Source of the DNA: Amyelois transitella
Lineage: Eukaryota > Arthropoda > Insecta > Lepidoptera > Pyralidae
Assembly (NCBI RefSeq): GCF_032362555.1
Contig: NC_083526.1
Span: forward strand, 4,732,001 to 4,796,000
Length of the DNA: 64,000 nucleotides
Direction of reading: 5' to 3'
Shown: positions 1 through 11,870 of the stretch, piece after piece
Numbering within the stretch: position 1 is the first letter of the stretch
Layout of the letters: each line of letters opens with the position of its first letter
Program-made: the position numbers and the translations under genes
Notes under the pieces: model-generated
What the model saw: only the letters and a program-made list of their open reading frames with translations
What the model was told of the DNA's origin: nothing
Databases searched by the model: none

Positions 1-70
1 CGCCAAACTATTTCACTGACTTATCAACGTACAACCTTATCCACTGAATCTATAGATACTTGAAATTTTG

Positions 71-180
71 TCAATTCTATCATTAAGCCAAACAGCTGAA
101 CTTGGCCTATCAGTCTTGAAAAGACTGTTGGCTTAGCTACCCCGCAAGGAATATAGACGTAATTATTTTGTATGTATGTA
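71..180 (+). mobile_element. M1 repeat, 3' half
   Basis: From tcaattctatcattaagcc through the CAGTCTTGAAAAGACTG stem to the tatgtatgta tail. Confidence 0.75.
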
Positions 181-300
181 AATTTGGTATGAATGTTCCT
201 TATGTAGGGGTGCATCAAGAGGGGATTTCCCGAAAGTGATTGGATGTACGAGAATTAGCAGGAGTTGTCTTTTTGAGTGGCCGGAGACGTAGGTGCAGGT

Positions 301-378
301 TACCACTATGATAATACTATATGTATATCATGTTAGTGGGTATCACTATGATAATACTATACTCGTATGTATATCATG
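301..378. repeat. Imperfect tandem duplication
   Basis: cactatgataatactata followed by gtatatcatg occurs twice, with about 40 bases between starts; the second copy has an extra ctcgta. Confidence 0.8.
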
Positions 379-510
379 GAATTAGCTTACTCGGTGATAA
401 TGAATGATGGGCCAACCGTTAAAACTAGGCGTTAAAGCTGAAATTGGGCATTAATATTCCTGGGACATTATTCTTGTTTCAAGTCAAGTGGCATAATAAC
501 ATCTATAACA

Positions 511-683
511 CTTGCAGGGTAGACAGAGCCAAGAGAATTGAGATTCAAATAGTGACAGGTCGCTAGACCATCGCCTACAAGAGGAATCCCAAGTTTCTAA
601 ACCTATCCCTTAGTTGCCTTTTACAACCTCCATGTGGAAGATATGGAGTGGTTCTATTCTAAAGTGGCAGAAACCACACGGCA
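511..683 (-). mobile_element. M1 repeat, internally deleted
   Basis: Minus-strand copy from the ggcacc/ccacacgg end to the gggtagacagagcc end; the AGTCTT stem region is deleted. Confidence 0.7.
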
Positions 684-700
684 TGAATAAGGTGATTTTT

Positions 701-3088
701 TTTAAAATTCATACAGTTCTCTTTTTTAGAAGTAAAATTTGCCGTACTTCCGGGAATTTGATCCCGTTCGCTTACAATTAAGATTTATGGCCCATGGATG
801 ATTTCCATCCGGAGGGAGGAAGGTTGAGATAGGGACGACGTAGTTGGACAAGAGTTGGAAACACTTTGAGGATTTCCCAATATCCCCAAAAGAACAAAAG
901 TATGAAGACAATAGAAAACACAGCAGGCGAAAGATAATAAAAAAAATAATGATAAAAAAAAAAACAATAAAAGTAATTTTAATAATAATTTATAAACTTT
1001 TTTTTAGTACAGTTCTAATAAATAAGTAAACAAATGGTTTTGTGTTATTTCGACACAATAAATAAATCAATAAATACATATGTACAGTGGTCAAAACTAT
1101 AAGGAAATTTTTTTTGGAAATGATGATTGATTGATTGATGATACATATTTACATGCATTTAATAAAGCCTCTTTTTCTTAGGGGTTGAACAACATATTTT
1201 TGTTTGTTACGGTGCTATCGACTTATTTTTTTAAGATCCATATTAATTTATTGTACGCTTGTTATGTTTTATAATAATATAATAAATAAAAACCAAATAA
1301 AAAAAACAGGGAGACATTTTCCATGAAATACCTATTTTCTTCCATTCATACATCCTAATGTATTGTGTATGTAACTATCCTAATAGTAAATCAGATGTTG
1401 AATAAAAAATTCTTTCAGAATTTTATTTTTTATATTGAATTAAGTTCTTTTTTTACCACAGTCCTAATACATAAAGAACACATTTTAATTGTTAATAATA
1501 CATTGTAAGTTAAAGTTACTGACATTGCACATAAAAAAAAGCTGAGTAAAAAATACAACATAACATAAATAAATATAAAACAATAATAAATATAAAGATA
1601 ATATATATATTAAATATATACATATTTATAATAGTCATTAAAAATAAATTGATAAATATACCTACATCATATGTGTAATAAATGTAATAATTATAAATTA
1701 TAATAATTGAATACAAGCCAATCTCGTCGTTTGTTATATATTTTTTTTTATATATTTTATATCTGTTTTTTAAACAGCTTAAAAGAGATTAAAAATAAAA
1801 CAATTAAACAAATTGTGATGATGATACTAAAACAAATTTAAATAAGTAAGATATATAATTATGTTAAACCCATATACACAAAATAGCATTAAAAGGAAGA
1901 AATGGACAGTTGACTTATTGAAAACTATTATTTAAGAGGAAAATTTTACTTATTGATTAAGTGCAAATTCCTCAAAATGTTACAAAATATACATATACAT
2001 ATATAAAATCAACAAAAATACATTTACTTTTCAATTAAACTGAGATTTCCAAAGCGAGTGAAATTATATAATAAATAATATCTACCAATACATGTAGTGT
2101 TTTGTTTATAATTTTAATCAGTACAATTAGATATATACAATAATATACATGTTTAAAATATTTATTTCCAATTGAAATTTAAAGAAAAAGAAGTGAAATT
2201 CAATATAGAGGTATGATAAGATGCATAATATATAGTAGGTACTGTCAAAAGCATATCAAGATACCCAAATTCGATGCGAACTAGCCGCTGACGTGCGGTT
2301 GACTGTACCATTATAGAAATAATAATAATAATTAAATCGATTTATATGGTTAACTTTCTTGTTCTTTTATTTAAATGCTTACATTTGATGGAAGCAATAA
2401 AATGTTATAAACAATTGTATATATTGTATATGTAATATTTAAATAAACTTCATGCTATTTTGCAGCCTCATTCTGAAAAAATATATATTTATGTTTAACA
2501 AACCCTTAAAAACACACGAATTTTAACAATTAATTTAACAAATTAGCAATAAATAAATAGCGCTAACCATAACAGCTTAATGCATACTTAATGAACACAA
2601 CACAACCAAAATTATTAAAGTAAATAATAAATAAATTACGTTTTAGCATAACATTCAACACCTTTTCTAGTTTTATCAGTATTTAAATTTTATAAAGATT
2701 ATTATTGAGAAATTTTACTATTTTATATCTTTGATGAAACTTTATTCGCATTCTGGTAAATGACTTTTTATTTTTACGACAACACTTTAATTTTTACTTT
2801 GAGTTTTAAAGTAGCGTGTAGCAGATCAAAGTGTTAAATGTGTAATCAATTCTTCTTAAATTTCAAAAAAATTTTTTTCAATTACATTGACATTTAGCGA
2901 TTTATTTATTTTGTTTTTTCCTTTTTTATAATATAAGGCTGTAGAAAAAACAAAACAAAATTACAGATGTCATAATAAATTAATTTCACACTTAATTTTA
3001 GGAATATATTCTTCCTACCTAGTATTTTAAAGAATGGGCTATAAGTTCCTGCCTGACCAAAAAATGTCCATTGCAATATCAATTAAAT
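701..3088. other. AT-rich flank downstream of gene A, no gene seen
   Basis: Long poly-A/T and ta-rich runs; frames found here are AT noise. The last part (2900-3088) is probably the 3' untranslated region of gene A. Confidence 0.6.
2901..2910 (-). promoter_or_regulatory. Candidate poly(A) signals of gene A
   Basis: Two overlapping AATAAA hexamers on the minus strand about 180 bases past the stop at 3089. The region is AT-rich, so chance matches are likely. Confidence 0.3.
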
Positions 3089-5176
3089 TTACCGCCTTCT
3101 AGCATTTAAGTTCCGTCCGTACCCAGAGTGGCCGTAGCCCCCCACGTCTTCATGAGCGGTTGAGTGTGAATGGCTGTGGCTGTAGATGGGTTTGGATACG
3201 ATTTCGTAGGTCGTCGACTTCTGGCCGCTGGATAATGATTTGATGCCGATGATCGCGGAGAGGAGTAGGGACATCAAGGCAGTCATGAGAGCTTTTCCTG
3301 CTAGAAGAGCCAATGCGCCAAGACCTAGGGACATGAGTGTGCCTGCGAAAAGAAATAAAGGGTTAAAAAAATATAGCTACGTCTCTTTCCCTTACGGGGT
3401 AGACAGAGCTAACAATCTTGTAAAGACTGACAGGTCACATCCGGCTTTATGGTTTATTGAAGGAAATGAGATTCAAATAATAACAGGTTAGCTAGCTCAA
3501 GCATAATCATAATCAATTATTCAAGGAATAAATGATTATGATTAAGTCCGCCAATTGTGCTTAACATTTGTATTTTGTATATTAAAGTTGAAATAAATAA
3601 ATAAATGTAGTGAGTGACAGGTTGGTAGCCCATCATATAAAAAAGTAGGTTAGGTTAGGTTTACTAGTAGAACTGATAGTGTAATATTTAGTGAGTATAT
3701 ACGTACATACATACATATAATTACGTCTACATTCCTTGCTTATATGATGATGGAATTGAGATTCAAATAGTGACGGGTGCCTAGCCCATTTCCTACAAGA
3801 AGAATCCCAAGTTCTTTTAGAGACAGAGAGCAGACCTATTCTTAAGTACCAGGAACCACACGGCTCAGTATAAGTAGGTACCTAAGTAAAAAGTGTCAAT
3901 TTGCACGTGTTAATAAACTGTGAAGAAAAATACGCCTTCCCGTAGAAAATAGAGATATTAGGGCGTAGTATGTCATTTTATGCTTTACATAGTATGCATT
4001 ATAGAAATGTGTGTCATCAAAAATTGTAGTTATTATGCTCTGGTTGGTAGTGTGGCATTTTTGTAAGATCTTATCACTAACTAGCTTTTGCATACTGTTT
4101 CGTTTTCTACCGTAAATCCTATAGCTACAGTACTTTATAAAGGTTAAGTCCTCTGTCCTTGTTTAAAGTCCTAGATATTATCGAAAGACACATCAACAAA
4201 CACACTTTCCGATAAACTCGTAACTTGTTCTTCTTTATTAGAGATTTAAAGGAAATAATGTATTCATTGTGTAGGCACTTTGTTTACCATGACGAGGATT
4301 CAGTATTCATCGATATTAGTAATAGGTAGGTAGATGATTAAAATTTTGTATTCAAAATAAATAATTAAATAACAATAATGTTAATGATTATTAAAGGGGC
4401 TCTCATACAAAAAAATGTAATGCTTTTTTATAAATTTTTTGTTCGATTTTGATAAACAGGTAGAAATGTGAATATGAAAAATAAATATTTATGTATCAAA
4501 CGTGATGATGGTACGAAAACCTTCGTGCGCTAGTGCGACTCGCACTTGGCCGGTTTTTTTTTTAATTTTGCACAAACTGATGGCTTTTGTTTCAACGTGT
4601 CCCGTTTCATTCCGAAAATGAAAGTATTTTGCTTATATATTGGTGAATTATACTGATTTATATCAAAGACATACCTTTGAATAACATTCCCATTGCCAAA
4701 AGTCCTCCGATACCCCCCTTTTTGCCCCCAAGACCTCCTTTTCCTCTAGCTTCACTGACCAAAGCCCTAGCTTCTTCAGTGGAGTTTTCATCCAAAAGTC
4801 TCAATTTCACTGTATGACTCTCCAAATAATTGCCTAGTTTGTACAACAAGTACTTATCCAATCTATCTTCTGGCTTATTCAAAGACCTCACTAGTTCAGA
4901 AGCGAATTCCTCAGTCTTACTCTTATTCTCTAAACTTTCCTTCACTAAGCTTACTCCTGGAAGAAGCCTTAATTCGTCTTTAGCACTGAGTTTGTCCAGA
5001 ATTGCTATAGCTTCGATTTTCAAACAGGTAGGACTAAATATCCCATTACTGCAATCCTTTCCCATCGACCGCGCGGCGACTTCCAGAGTGTGTTCATTTT
5101 TATTCGAATCGCGAATTTCAGGACTTGGCAGCGCAAACGCCGAAGCCGTTAACACAAAAACCAATAATTTATACAT
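3089..5176 (-). CDS. Osiris-family protein A (two exons, DUF1676)
   Basis: Two coding exons, 5176-4675 and 3342-3089, give a 251-residue protein. The donor reads AAAG|GTATGT (intron starts at 4674) and the acceptor TTTTCGCAG (ends at 3343); the intron is phase 1 and splits a glycine codon, giving LFK|GTLMSLG. Residues 1-16 form a signal peptide (MYKLLVFVLTASAFA). Cys42 and Cys51 sit in DCSNGIFSPTCLK, the paired-cysteine segment of Osiris proteins. Next come an amphipathic region, a Gly/Lys-rich stretch (about 145-155), a hydrophobic segment (about 155-205) and a tail with alternating His-Ser, Tyr-Gly-His and a final Arg triplet. Known of the family: Osiris proteins act in secretory and endosomal membranes of cuticle-forming epithelia. 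The ATG is the first after the TATA box at 5249. Without splicing the frame stops five codons past the donor. Which numbered Osiris gene this is cannot be said. Confidence 0.9.
3375..3495 (-). mobile_element. M1 repeat, 3' half, in gene A intron
   Basis: cttacggggtagacagagc to gattcaaataataacagg; diverged, lies 33 bases inside the intron acceptor side of gene A. Confidence 0.7.
3525..3607 (+). mobile_element. LINE 3' end with ATAA tail, in gene A intron
   Basis: aagtccgccaattgtgctta, ttgtattttgtatattaaag, aataaataaataaat. Confidence 0.65.
3701..3863 (-). mobile_element. M1 repeat in gene A intron, internally deleted
   Basis: tacatacatacat tail, then tagcccattt, aagaagaatcccaagtt and ggaaccacacggc; the stem region is missing. 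Confidence 0.7.
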
Positions 5177-5248
5177 TTTTATACACTAAGTACACGTGTG
5201 TACTGGAACAAATACAGTTACAATTGATAACGTGATTGAAGATCCCAG

Positions 5249-5256
5249 CTTTTATA
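5249..5256 (-). promoter_or_regulatory. TATA box of gene A
   Basis: TATAAAAG on the minus strand, 73 bases before the ATG at 5176, so transcription probably starts near 5225. A CACGTG E-box lies at 5193-5198 in the presumed leader. Confidence 0.6.
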
Positions 5257-5259
5257 TGT

Positions 5260-6162
5260 CTCACCATAGAGTCTTATGTCAATTATATTTTCATAGAAGA
5301 CTGATCGCAAAAAGTTGCAACAAATACGTGGGAAACTGAGCCATATGATGTATGCCATTGGGTATTCTTTACCTCGTTTTTTGTAGCAATTGTAATCGTG
5401 TATGATTTCGTTTCAGTTTTGTATGTTTTTTGTACTTTTAAGTGTAATGATTTTATATTTTCATGCAAATTTTGAAAGGTATTACAAATTTAGTTATCAG
5501 TCACTCAGGAAAACGGGGTTTCGTAGAATTGCTATTAAGATTACCTGGCATGTAGGTATATTTGTTTTAAGAACTAACAATAATCTGTTTTTTGATGGCA
5601 AAGTAACTAATATATTACTGTAAATGTTTAATATATTGTCAACAGTATTATGAGGCACAAGGCAAATCTTTTATTTGTAATGGATATCAGGGTATAACAT
5701 ACCGTGCTAGATCCTCAAATGTTTTTCTTTTTTATAAAAATTATATTAAGATTATAATTTTATTTATAGAGAAATGTTTACACTAGTTTGTGGGATTAAA
5801 AATTAAAAATTCTATGAATGTTTATAGTACTACAGAATTTATTACAATAGTACTAGATACTTAGATATCATAGAAATTTATATACAAATAATTTGTATAA
5901 TATAAATATTGGCTGTGCGGTTTCCGGGCACAATGACACTCTTTCTAGATCTATATCTGAGGACGTGAATACTCGTAGTACCTAAATGAAGCCCTACGGG
6001 GCTTAGTGCAATAGAAAATATTCATAGAAACCTGGCCAAATAATTTCACAACATTCACAAGATAAAAAAAGCTCTTGTATGTAGAAAAACGAAAAATTTA
6101 ATATTTTCTCTGCTTAACTTAAAGCAAGGCCGGTAAGAAAATTATGTCCTAACAAGAGGCCG
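5260..6162. other. Spacer between promoter of A and exon B, no exon seen
   Basis: Read on the minus strand for a GT/AG exon with a hydrophobic segment or a Tyr/Gly/His tail; none found. AT-rich, few repeats. Confidence 0.6.
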
Positions 6163-6335
6163 CCCGTGACTTCGTCCGCGTGGAATCATTCCCGCGGGGA
6201 GTCCGGGATAACTAGGTCTTCAGCTACCCACATACCAAATTTCATCGTAATCGGTTCAGTAGATTTTGCGTGAAAGAGTAACAATCATCCATACTGACAT
6301 ACTCACAAACTTTCGCATTTATAATATTAGTAGGA
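6163..6335 (-). mobile_element. RTE-like 3'-end fragment between exons A and B
   Basis: cccgtgacttcgtccgcgtg gaatc, aatttcatcgtaatcggttc, tttcgcatttataatattag: a block common in Lepidoptera. It occupies the space where a terminal exon of B would be expected. Confidence 0.6.
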
Positions 6336-6427
6336 AATTCATACAATAAAACCGAATTACTTTATTAAACGTGTATTATAATTTTGTGTTAATTCACAAT
6401 GACCTCGAGCTCTATAAAATTACTCAC

Positions 6428-6905
6428 CTTTCATCATCATAGCCATAGCAATCAATCCCCCCATACCACCCTTCTTGCCTCCCATCGACAAAGGATTCTT
6501 CCCTCGGGCTTCGCCAATCATACTCCTTGCTTCTTCAGCTGCCCCATCATCTAAAAGTCTCAATTTCACTGCATGAGTATCCAGAAATGTCCCGACTTGA
6601 TAAAGCAGAAACTTATCAAGTCTTTCAACTGAATCCGATGGCAGAGATTTGGCTAATTCATCAGCTACTGCTCCAGTTTTCAAGTCACTTTTGTCTTTAA
6701 TAAGACTAACACCAGGTATGAAAATCACTTCGTCTCTGTTATTAAGCTTCTCGAATAAAGACACTACTCCAATTTTTAGACATGTTGGACTGAATACTCC
6801 GTTTGTGCAATCCATCTTCGAAATTGTGTTCGATGCAGATTCAGGGTCAGGGTTTGGCAGAGCAAGGGCACATGATAATAACCCGAGAATTAGATTTATG
6901 TACAT
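6428..6905 (-). CDS. Osiris-family first exon B (no own 3' exon seen)
   Basis: One exon codes 159 residues plus one base: signal peptide (1-16, MYINLILGLLSCALA), Cys33 and Cys42 in DCTNGVFSPTCLK, then a region clearly paralogous to exon 1 of gene A (GVSLIK, ERLDKFLLYQ, VKLRLLDD, EARGK) and a Gly/Met-rich start of the hydrophobic segment. It ends at AAAG|GTGAGT, the same phase-1 Lys/Gly split as gene A; the frame stops two codons into the intron. I read 5190-6420 on the minus strand and found no exon with the expected hydrophobic segment and tail. Joined to 3342-3089 it would give a 243-residue protein. So it is either an alternative first exon of gene A, or a tandem duplicate that lost its terminal exon; the RTE-like insert at 6163-6335 could mark such damage. 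The coding part itself is intact, which favours use. Confidence 0.8.
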
Positions 6906-6972
6906 TTTTGAAGCTATGCGTCCACTGTGGTCAGTCAGCTATAAGACTATGTTAATCCATAGTGGTGACACC

Positions 6973-6980
6973 CTTTTATA
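6973..6980 (-). promoter_or_regulatory. TATA box of first exon B
   Basis: TATAAAAG on the minus strand, 68 bases before the ATG at 6905; almost the same spacing as at gene A. It argues that exon B has its own promoter rather than being an internal exon. Confidence 0.55.
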
Positions 6981-7841
6981 TTTTGTGCTTTGTGGTCGGA
7001 TGATTACTCCAGGCTAGCGCGTGTCTTGGTCTGCGATTTTTGTTTTCACAACTTTATTATGGTCATCATTCAATCTTATTCCAGCTTCAACTTAGTCTTT
7101 ATTACTGTCGTAATAGGATCTATAATAGTACAGTTGTATATTTTCGAAATTACCGTTTTTACGTTTGTTTGTATTCACATTTTCATAGGATCGTTAGCAG
7201 AATGAATGTGGTTGTGGAGACTTGCATAAAAAACTATTCTCAATTGCAATGACATTATGGTATATTATTGTTTGAATTTTGATTTTAACCGTTTTGAGTC
7301 TGATCTGGTTCTGAAAGATAATCATGATCAAAAGCAAAATATTAACACATTATATAATAAGTGTTGATTATATTAATTATTTGACATAAATATAAATTAA
7401 GCTTTCAGGAATAACATCAGGCTTTTTTCTCTGGGAATGAAATGGTTTGGTTACAGAAAGTACGCTCTTTCATTTATATTGTAAGCCAATTTTCTTATTC
7501 TACGGAGAAATGTACCATTAATGTGAAAGAAAGCTACAAACAATATGCAAATAAGTAGAAATACAACATTAATTGTTCAAGGAACATACTTTTTTCTTGA
7601 AATCATGGGAACGATATGTATAATTAAGTAGTTCGTAATGACGAATGTATTAAAGTTTCTACTATATTTTCCTACTATATCACTTAGATTTCCAGCAATG
7701 TATGTGCCATTAGAAAGAGAGTGAGATTAAAGAAAAACGTGAGAGAAAAAGAAATTGGTAAAAACGGTTTTCCCTTTTCATTGCACACATTCACTGAGTG
7801 TCGCACCCACTCGTCCTCCTACACATGTGACAGTCAGTTTG

Positions 7842-7902
7842 TACATACATAAAATCACATCAATATCCCTTGCGGGGTAGACGGAGCCAAGAGTCTGAAC
7901 GT
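7842..7902 (-). mobile_element. M1 repeat, 3' end
   Basis: tacataaaatcacatcaat, cccttgcggggtagac, gagccaagagtct; only about 60 bases, next to a full copy in the other orientation. Confidence 0.65.
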
Positions 7903-7970
7903 CGACGCTAATATTTTGTTTGTATTTCTTTTTATTTCAAGAATCGACTTTTCAAGAAGTGAAGACTTTT

Positions 7971-8230
7971 GTGCCGTGTGGTTCCCGGCACCAATACAAA
8001 AAAGAGTAGGACTACTCCATCTCTTTCCCATGGGTGTCGTAAAAGGCGACTAAAGGATAGGCTTAAACTTGAGATTCTTCTTTTAAGCGATGGGTTAGCA
8101 ACCTGTCTCTATTTGAATCTCAATTCTATCATTAAGCCAAATAGCTGAACGTGGCCATTCAGTCTTTTCAAGTCCATTGGCTCTGTCTACCCCGCAAGGG
8201 ATATAGACGTGACCATATGTATGTATGTAT
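7971..8230 (+). mobile_element. M1 repeat, near full length
   Basis: Starts gtgccgtgtggttcccggca, passes ctccatctctttcccatggg, aaggcgactaaagg, gcgatgggttagcaacctg, tcaattctatcattaagcc, the AGTCTT stem and gggatatagacgtgac, ends in tatgtatgtat. A good reference copy of the family. Confidence 0.85.
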
Positions 8231-9849
8231 TTTCAAGAAAAAAAATAACCTTATATTTATTCACAGAAGAAAGGAAATTTCGAATTCTTCGTTTATTATA
8301 TAGTCTCATCTCATTCATTCAAAAATACAACTGTACCGTGTGTGATCACACCCTCACTACGTAAGTGCTTTAGGTTTAAAGACATTTATTCTCATTAAGA
8401 CAAGTTGTCACTTACATGCTTGCTTACGTGCTTTACATGATTGAACTGTAAATTATTGAAACCCGTCTGTAATTTTTAAGCTAATATGTTTGAACAGACA
8501 ACAAGATAGAAATAATATCAGCGTTAAGCGTTTTCAAAACATAAAATAAAATATTGAACTCGAAATTTAAAAAAAATAAAAATCCTTAAAAATCAGTTAT
8601 AAATCACAAACACAAAATATGAATCAAAATTTATTTTTGATTGTTACAGCGTTTTTTCCTAATAAAAGTTGTGTGGGTGTGAAATTGCTAACTGTACAGC
8701 TCCATTTCAGAATGAAATGTGTTTTACTACCAAGTATGTACTATCGCCGGATCACTTTTTCAATACACATACATCGCTGGCTCTCAAGAGAGCGTTGAAA
8801 GTGCATACCAACTGACAGAGCAATGGAATGCACTATAGGCCACAAGTCCAGTAATTTTATTCGTCACATCTAACTGAGTAAAGGGGTGAAGTTTTTACAA
8901 TGCGATGATGCATCTTTACATCTGTCATTTGTAAAATTCATCTATTTTGTTTTATACTACATTGTGATGGTAGCTGGAAGCTTTTTTATTACTGCAAAAG
9001 TAAATGTATGTAGTGAACATAATACATGGAGATAATAAGTAAGAGTATTAGTAAAAATAACGAAAGAACATTACCAAAAGGTACGCAGTTTTCATTTCAG
9101 TGTGATACTCAGTAATGATACATGACATAACTAAACAAAATTTCCGATATAACTAACACGGGGGTATCAATTCTAGTTATTCTTATGTTCTAACTATTTT
9201 TAATTTACTTTATTTCGGTTTATAAATTCTTTCGAGTTTGTTTTTTTAATAAAAAAAAATCATCTTTCTAAAATATGGTCAATTAATAACTTACATTTCT
9301 TTTTATTTATATCTTCTATTTTGTGTCTTCTCTAGGGAAATTGCAAGAGGCGGCTATAGTAACTATAGTAATAAATGCCTTTCTTTTTTTTGTTTTCGAA
9401 GGGAAAATCAAAAAATCAGTTTTACGAACGACCTCCCTTCAAAAAAAGGAGGATGTCAATTCGACCGTATATATTTTATTATTTATGTATATCGCCGTTA
9501 TTTTTGAAATATTCACAATTTTGTAAAAAAGGCGAGGTCTAGTTCGCGGTGAAAAACAAGGTTAGTTATTTATAAGTAGAGTACACAACACACAAACGCA
9601 TTGTCGTCACTATACGTACCCATAATATGTGTTCAGAAGTCTGGTAATACAACCGCATACCTAATGATTAGGTGAGTACCTTCAAAGAGAGCCTCTGTAA
9701 TCTTCTTGAGCAAAAATGTTTATACAAACTAGTTGACTTCTTAAAGGATATATTTTATTTATTTATATATTTATGTACCTCAAGGATAAAAATAAGAACA
9801 GAACTTAAACTAAAGTATTGTATAATTAATATTAATTTAAACTTTTTTG

Positions 9850-9965
9850 CACAAAATACAAATGTATAGCACAATTGGCGGACTTTATGCTAGAAGCATT
9901 ATCTACCAGTCAACCATTGGGTCTGACAGAGAACTTTATGTGGTGTCAAACTAAATAAATAAATA
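9850..9965 (-). mobile_element. LINE 3'-end fragment
   Basis: agcacaattggcggacttta, tctaccagtcaaccattggg, gtctgacagagaactt: reverse complement of the 56083 block. Confidence 0.65.
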
Positions 9966-10378
9966 TGTTTATACCTACACAAAATACAAAATAAAATAAT
10001 TATAATAAACACTACAATAAATAAACATTACTAGTTTATGGAAAATAGTTGTAAAAAATGTGTAAGTACATGTCATAGTTAAGTATTAAGTTAAATTATA
10101 GCGGCAGTATTTAATAACGCACTATCTTTTTCCATGTAACGGTGTATAAACAGAGACAGTAAAACATATATGTTACAGAATAAAATCATCAGTATCAATT
10201 AATATTATAAATAAGATATTAGGTATGTTTGTAACCTCCTCACAGTTAAATCATTGATCCGATATTGATCAATCTCGGTACAAATATATGTAGGTAGTTT
10301 AGACTTTGGGAATTGTATTTCAATTCTTGTGGGAACAAGACTTATGTAAGAGTAAAGCGTAGAATGAGAGTTTAGACA

Positions 10379-10505
10379 TAATAATGTGTAGTAAACATTT
10401 TTATTTTTTATAAAAATTAATAATTGAAAATAGAATTTATAAAGAATAGAATAAGATTTATTTTCAAAAAGATCACCTATCGACGTCACATAACTAAGTC
10501 CATTT
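10379..10505 (-). mobile_element. CR1-like LINE 3'-end fragment
   Basis: Short fragment with AAGATTTATTTTCAAAA and the cgtcacataacta block shared with the 3' region of the element at 14451-17432, same orientation. Confidence 0.5.
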
Positions 10506-10872
10506 ATATTCGATCTCTTATTTTATGAAAACTATTGAAAACCAATGTTACTACAAAATTTTATTTGGTTAATTTTAATAGGTATTGCTCATAGCATATG
10601 TCACATCTGTTACCCACGTCATTTTATAGTAACAGAAAAGAAAAATTTTCGCGTCTACTATTTAATGGAAAACTTTGACACGGTAATAATATTTTACAAG
10701 GTAAATTACGCATAAACTGGCTTCGACTTGATACGGGTAACTATTGACATGTAAATTGCTTTCGCTTCGTGTCTTTTCTAACTATGTGTATGTATTTTAT
10801 TTTTCTTTGGAAGAAAATTATATCCAGAGTTATAGATAATATATTATTTTACCATAAAACCTTGAGACTAAA

Positions 10873-11112
10873 CTCCATCTCTTTCCCATGAATGTCGTTA
10901 AAGGCGATGTATATATGTTTGTTATGTTATGTTATGGGATAGTCTTATAAACTTGTGACTCTTCTTTTAGGCGACGGGCTTGCAACCTGTCACTTTATAT
11001 GAATCTCAATTCCATCAGTAAGCCAAACAGCTGATCGTGGTCCATCAGTATTTTCAAGACTATTGACTCTGTCTACCCCGCAAAGTACATAGCTGTGATT
11101 ATTTGTATGTAT
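10873..11112 (+). mobile_element. M1 repeat with TATGT microsatellite insert
   Basis: Near complete but with a ttatgttatgttatg block inside at about 10920-10935. Confidence 0.75.
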
Positions 11113-11284
11113 CCTTTAGCCAAGGAAAAGACGAATTATATGATATTTCATTAGTTCAGCATAAAAGCTACAGTAATAATATAAAAAAAAGTCACGAGCA
11201 CACGCGTGCTTGCGGTTTAAAAATTTAGGTGAAAGATGATGATATGCATGCAGCTGTTATTGGTTTTACCTAGTTTTTATATAA

Positions 11285-11345
11285 AAGTTATGTAGTGGAA
11301 AGACGTAGTCTCTGCCTACCCCTCTATGGAAATAACTCATCGTGA
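11285..11345 (+). mobile_element. M2 LINE 3'-end fragment, decayed
   Basis: tggaaagacgtagtctctgc and ctacccctc blocks; tail lost. Confidence 0.5.
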
Positions 11346-11484
11346 GACGCGTAGCAAGATAAATGTAAAATGCATTTTATTTTTTACTTTATAATTATTG
11401 TAAGTACAAAATCTAAAATACACGACGATTCTAGTGTAACCGTACATTAACCGTATTCCAAGTCTTAAATTGTTTGTAGCCTAG

Positions 11485-11625
11485 GTACTAGCTTTTGCCC
11501 GCGACTTAGTCTGCGTGGTTCCTCAAGTTCCTCAAGACCAACATCAAAATCAATTTAGTGGTTTACGCGTGGAAGCGTTACAAACAAACAGAGTTACTTT
11601 TGTATTTGTAATATAAGTTCGGATT
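11485..11625 (-). mobile_element. RTE-like fragment
   Basis: cttttgcccgcgacttagtc, gcgtggttcc, gcgtggaagcgttacaaaca. Confidence 0.5.
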
Positions 11626-11663
11626 ATTATTATCAGTAATAGTTCATTTTTCATCTTCCCAAT

Positions 11664-11870
11664 ACAGGTTAGGTTCCCCTGCAAAGGTTGCGGAGGTCAG
11701 ACGGGAGTCGCTTCGTGTAAAAACCTGACTCGCCCAATCCAGGATCTACGGTCAAGGGCTTACCCTGGGCTTCTCTCCAGAGTGGTGGGGATGCAACCGG
11801 GACTATAGTCTGGAAGAAGTAATTAATTTTTCATCGTGACCGAGGATCGAACCCGTGACCTATGGTTCAC
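11664..11870 (+). repeat. Repeat H (gggagtcgcttcgtgta), longest copy
   Basis: ttaggttcccctgcaaaggt, tgcggaggtcagacgggagt, cgcttcgtgtaaaaacctga, ggatcgaacccgtgacctat. Origin unknown; other copies are listed below. Confidence 0.6.

Noticed and set aside
4830-5189. 119-residue plus-strand frame
   Set aside because: Exact antisense of exon 1 of gene A; the minus strand has signal peptide, splice site and family motifs.
5193-5198. CACGTG as a specific clock or ecdysone-related operator
   Set aside because: A single E-box is too common to assign a regulator; only mentioned.
6649-7017. 122-residue plus-strand frame
   Set aside because: Antisense shadow of exon B.
7842-8230. CRISPR-like or palindromic array from opposed repeat blocks
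   Set aside because: Two M1 copies in opposite orientation; no regular spacing and a eukaryotic context.
9323-9526. Plus-strand frame with two hydrophobic stretches
   Set aside because: Starts at TTG, no signal or family match; a TCTCTAG acceptor-like site precedes it but no partner exon was found.
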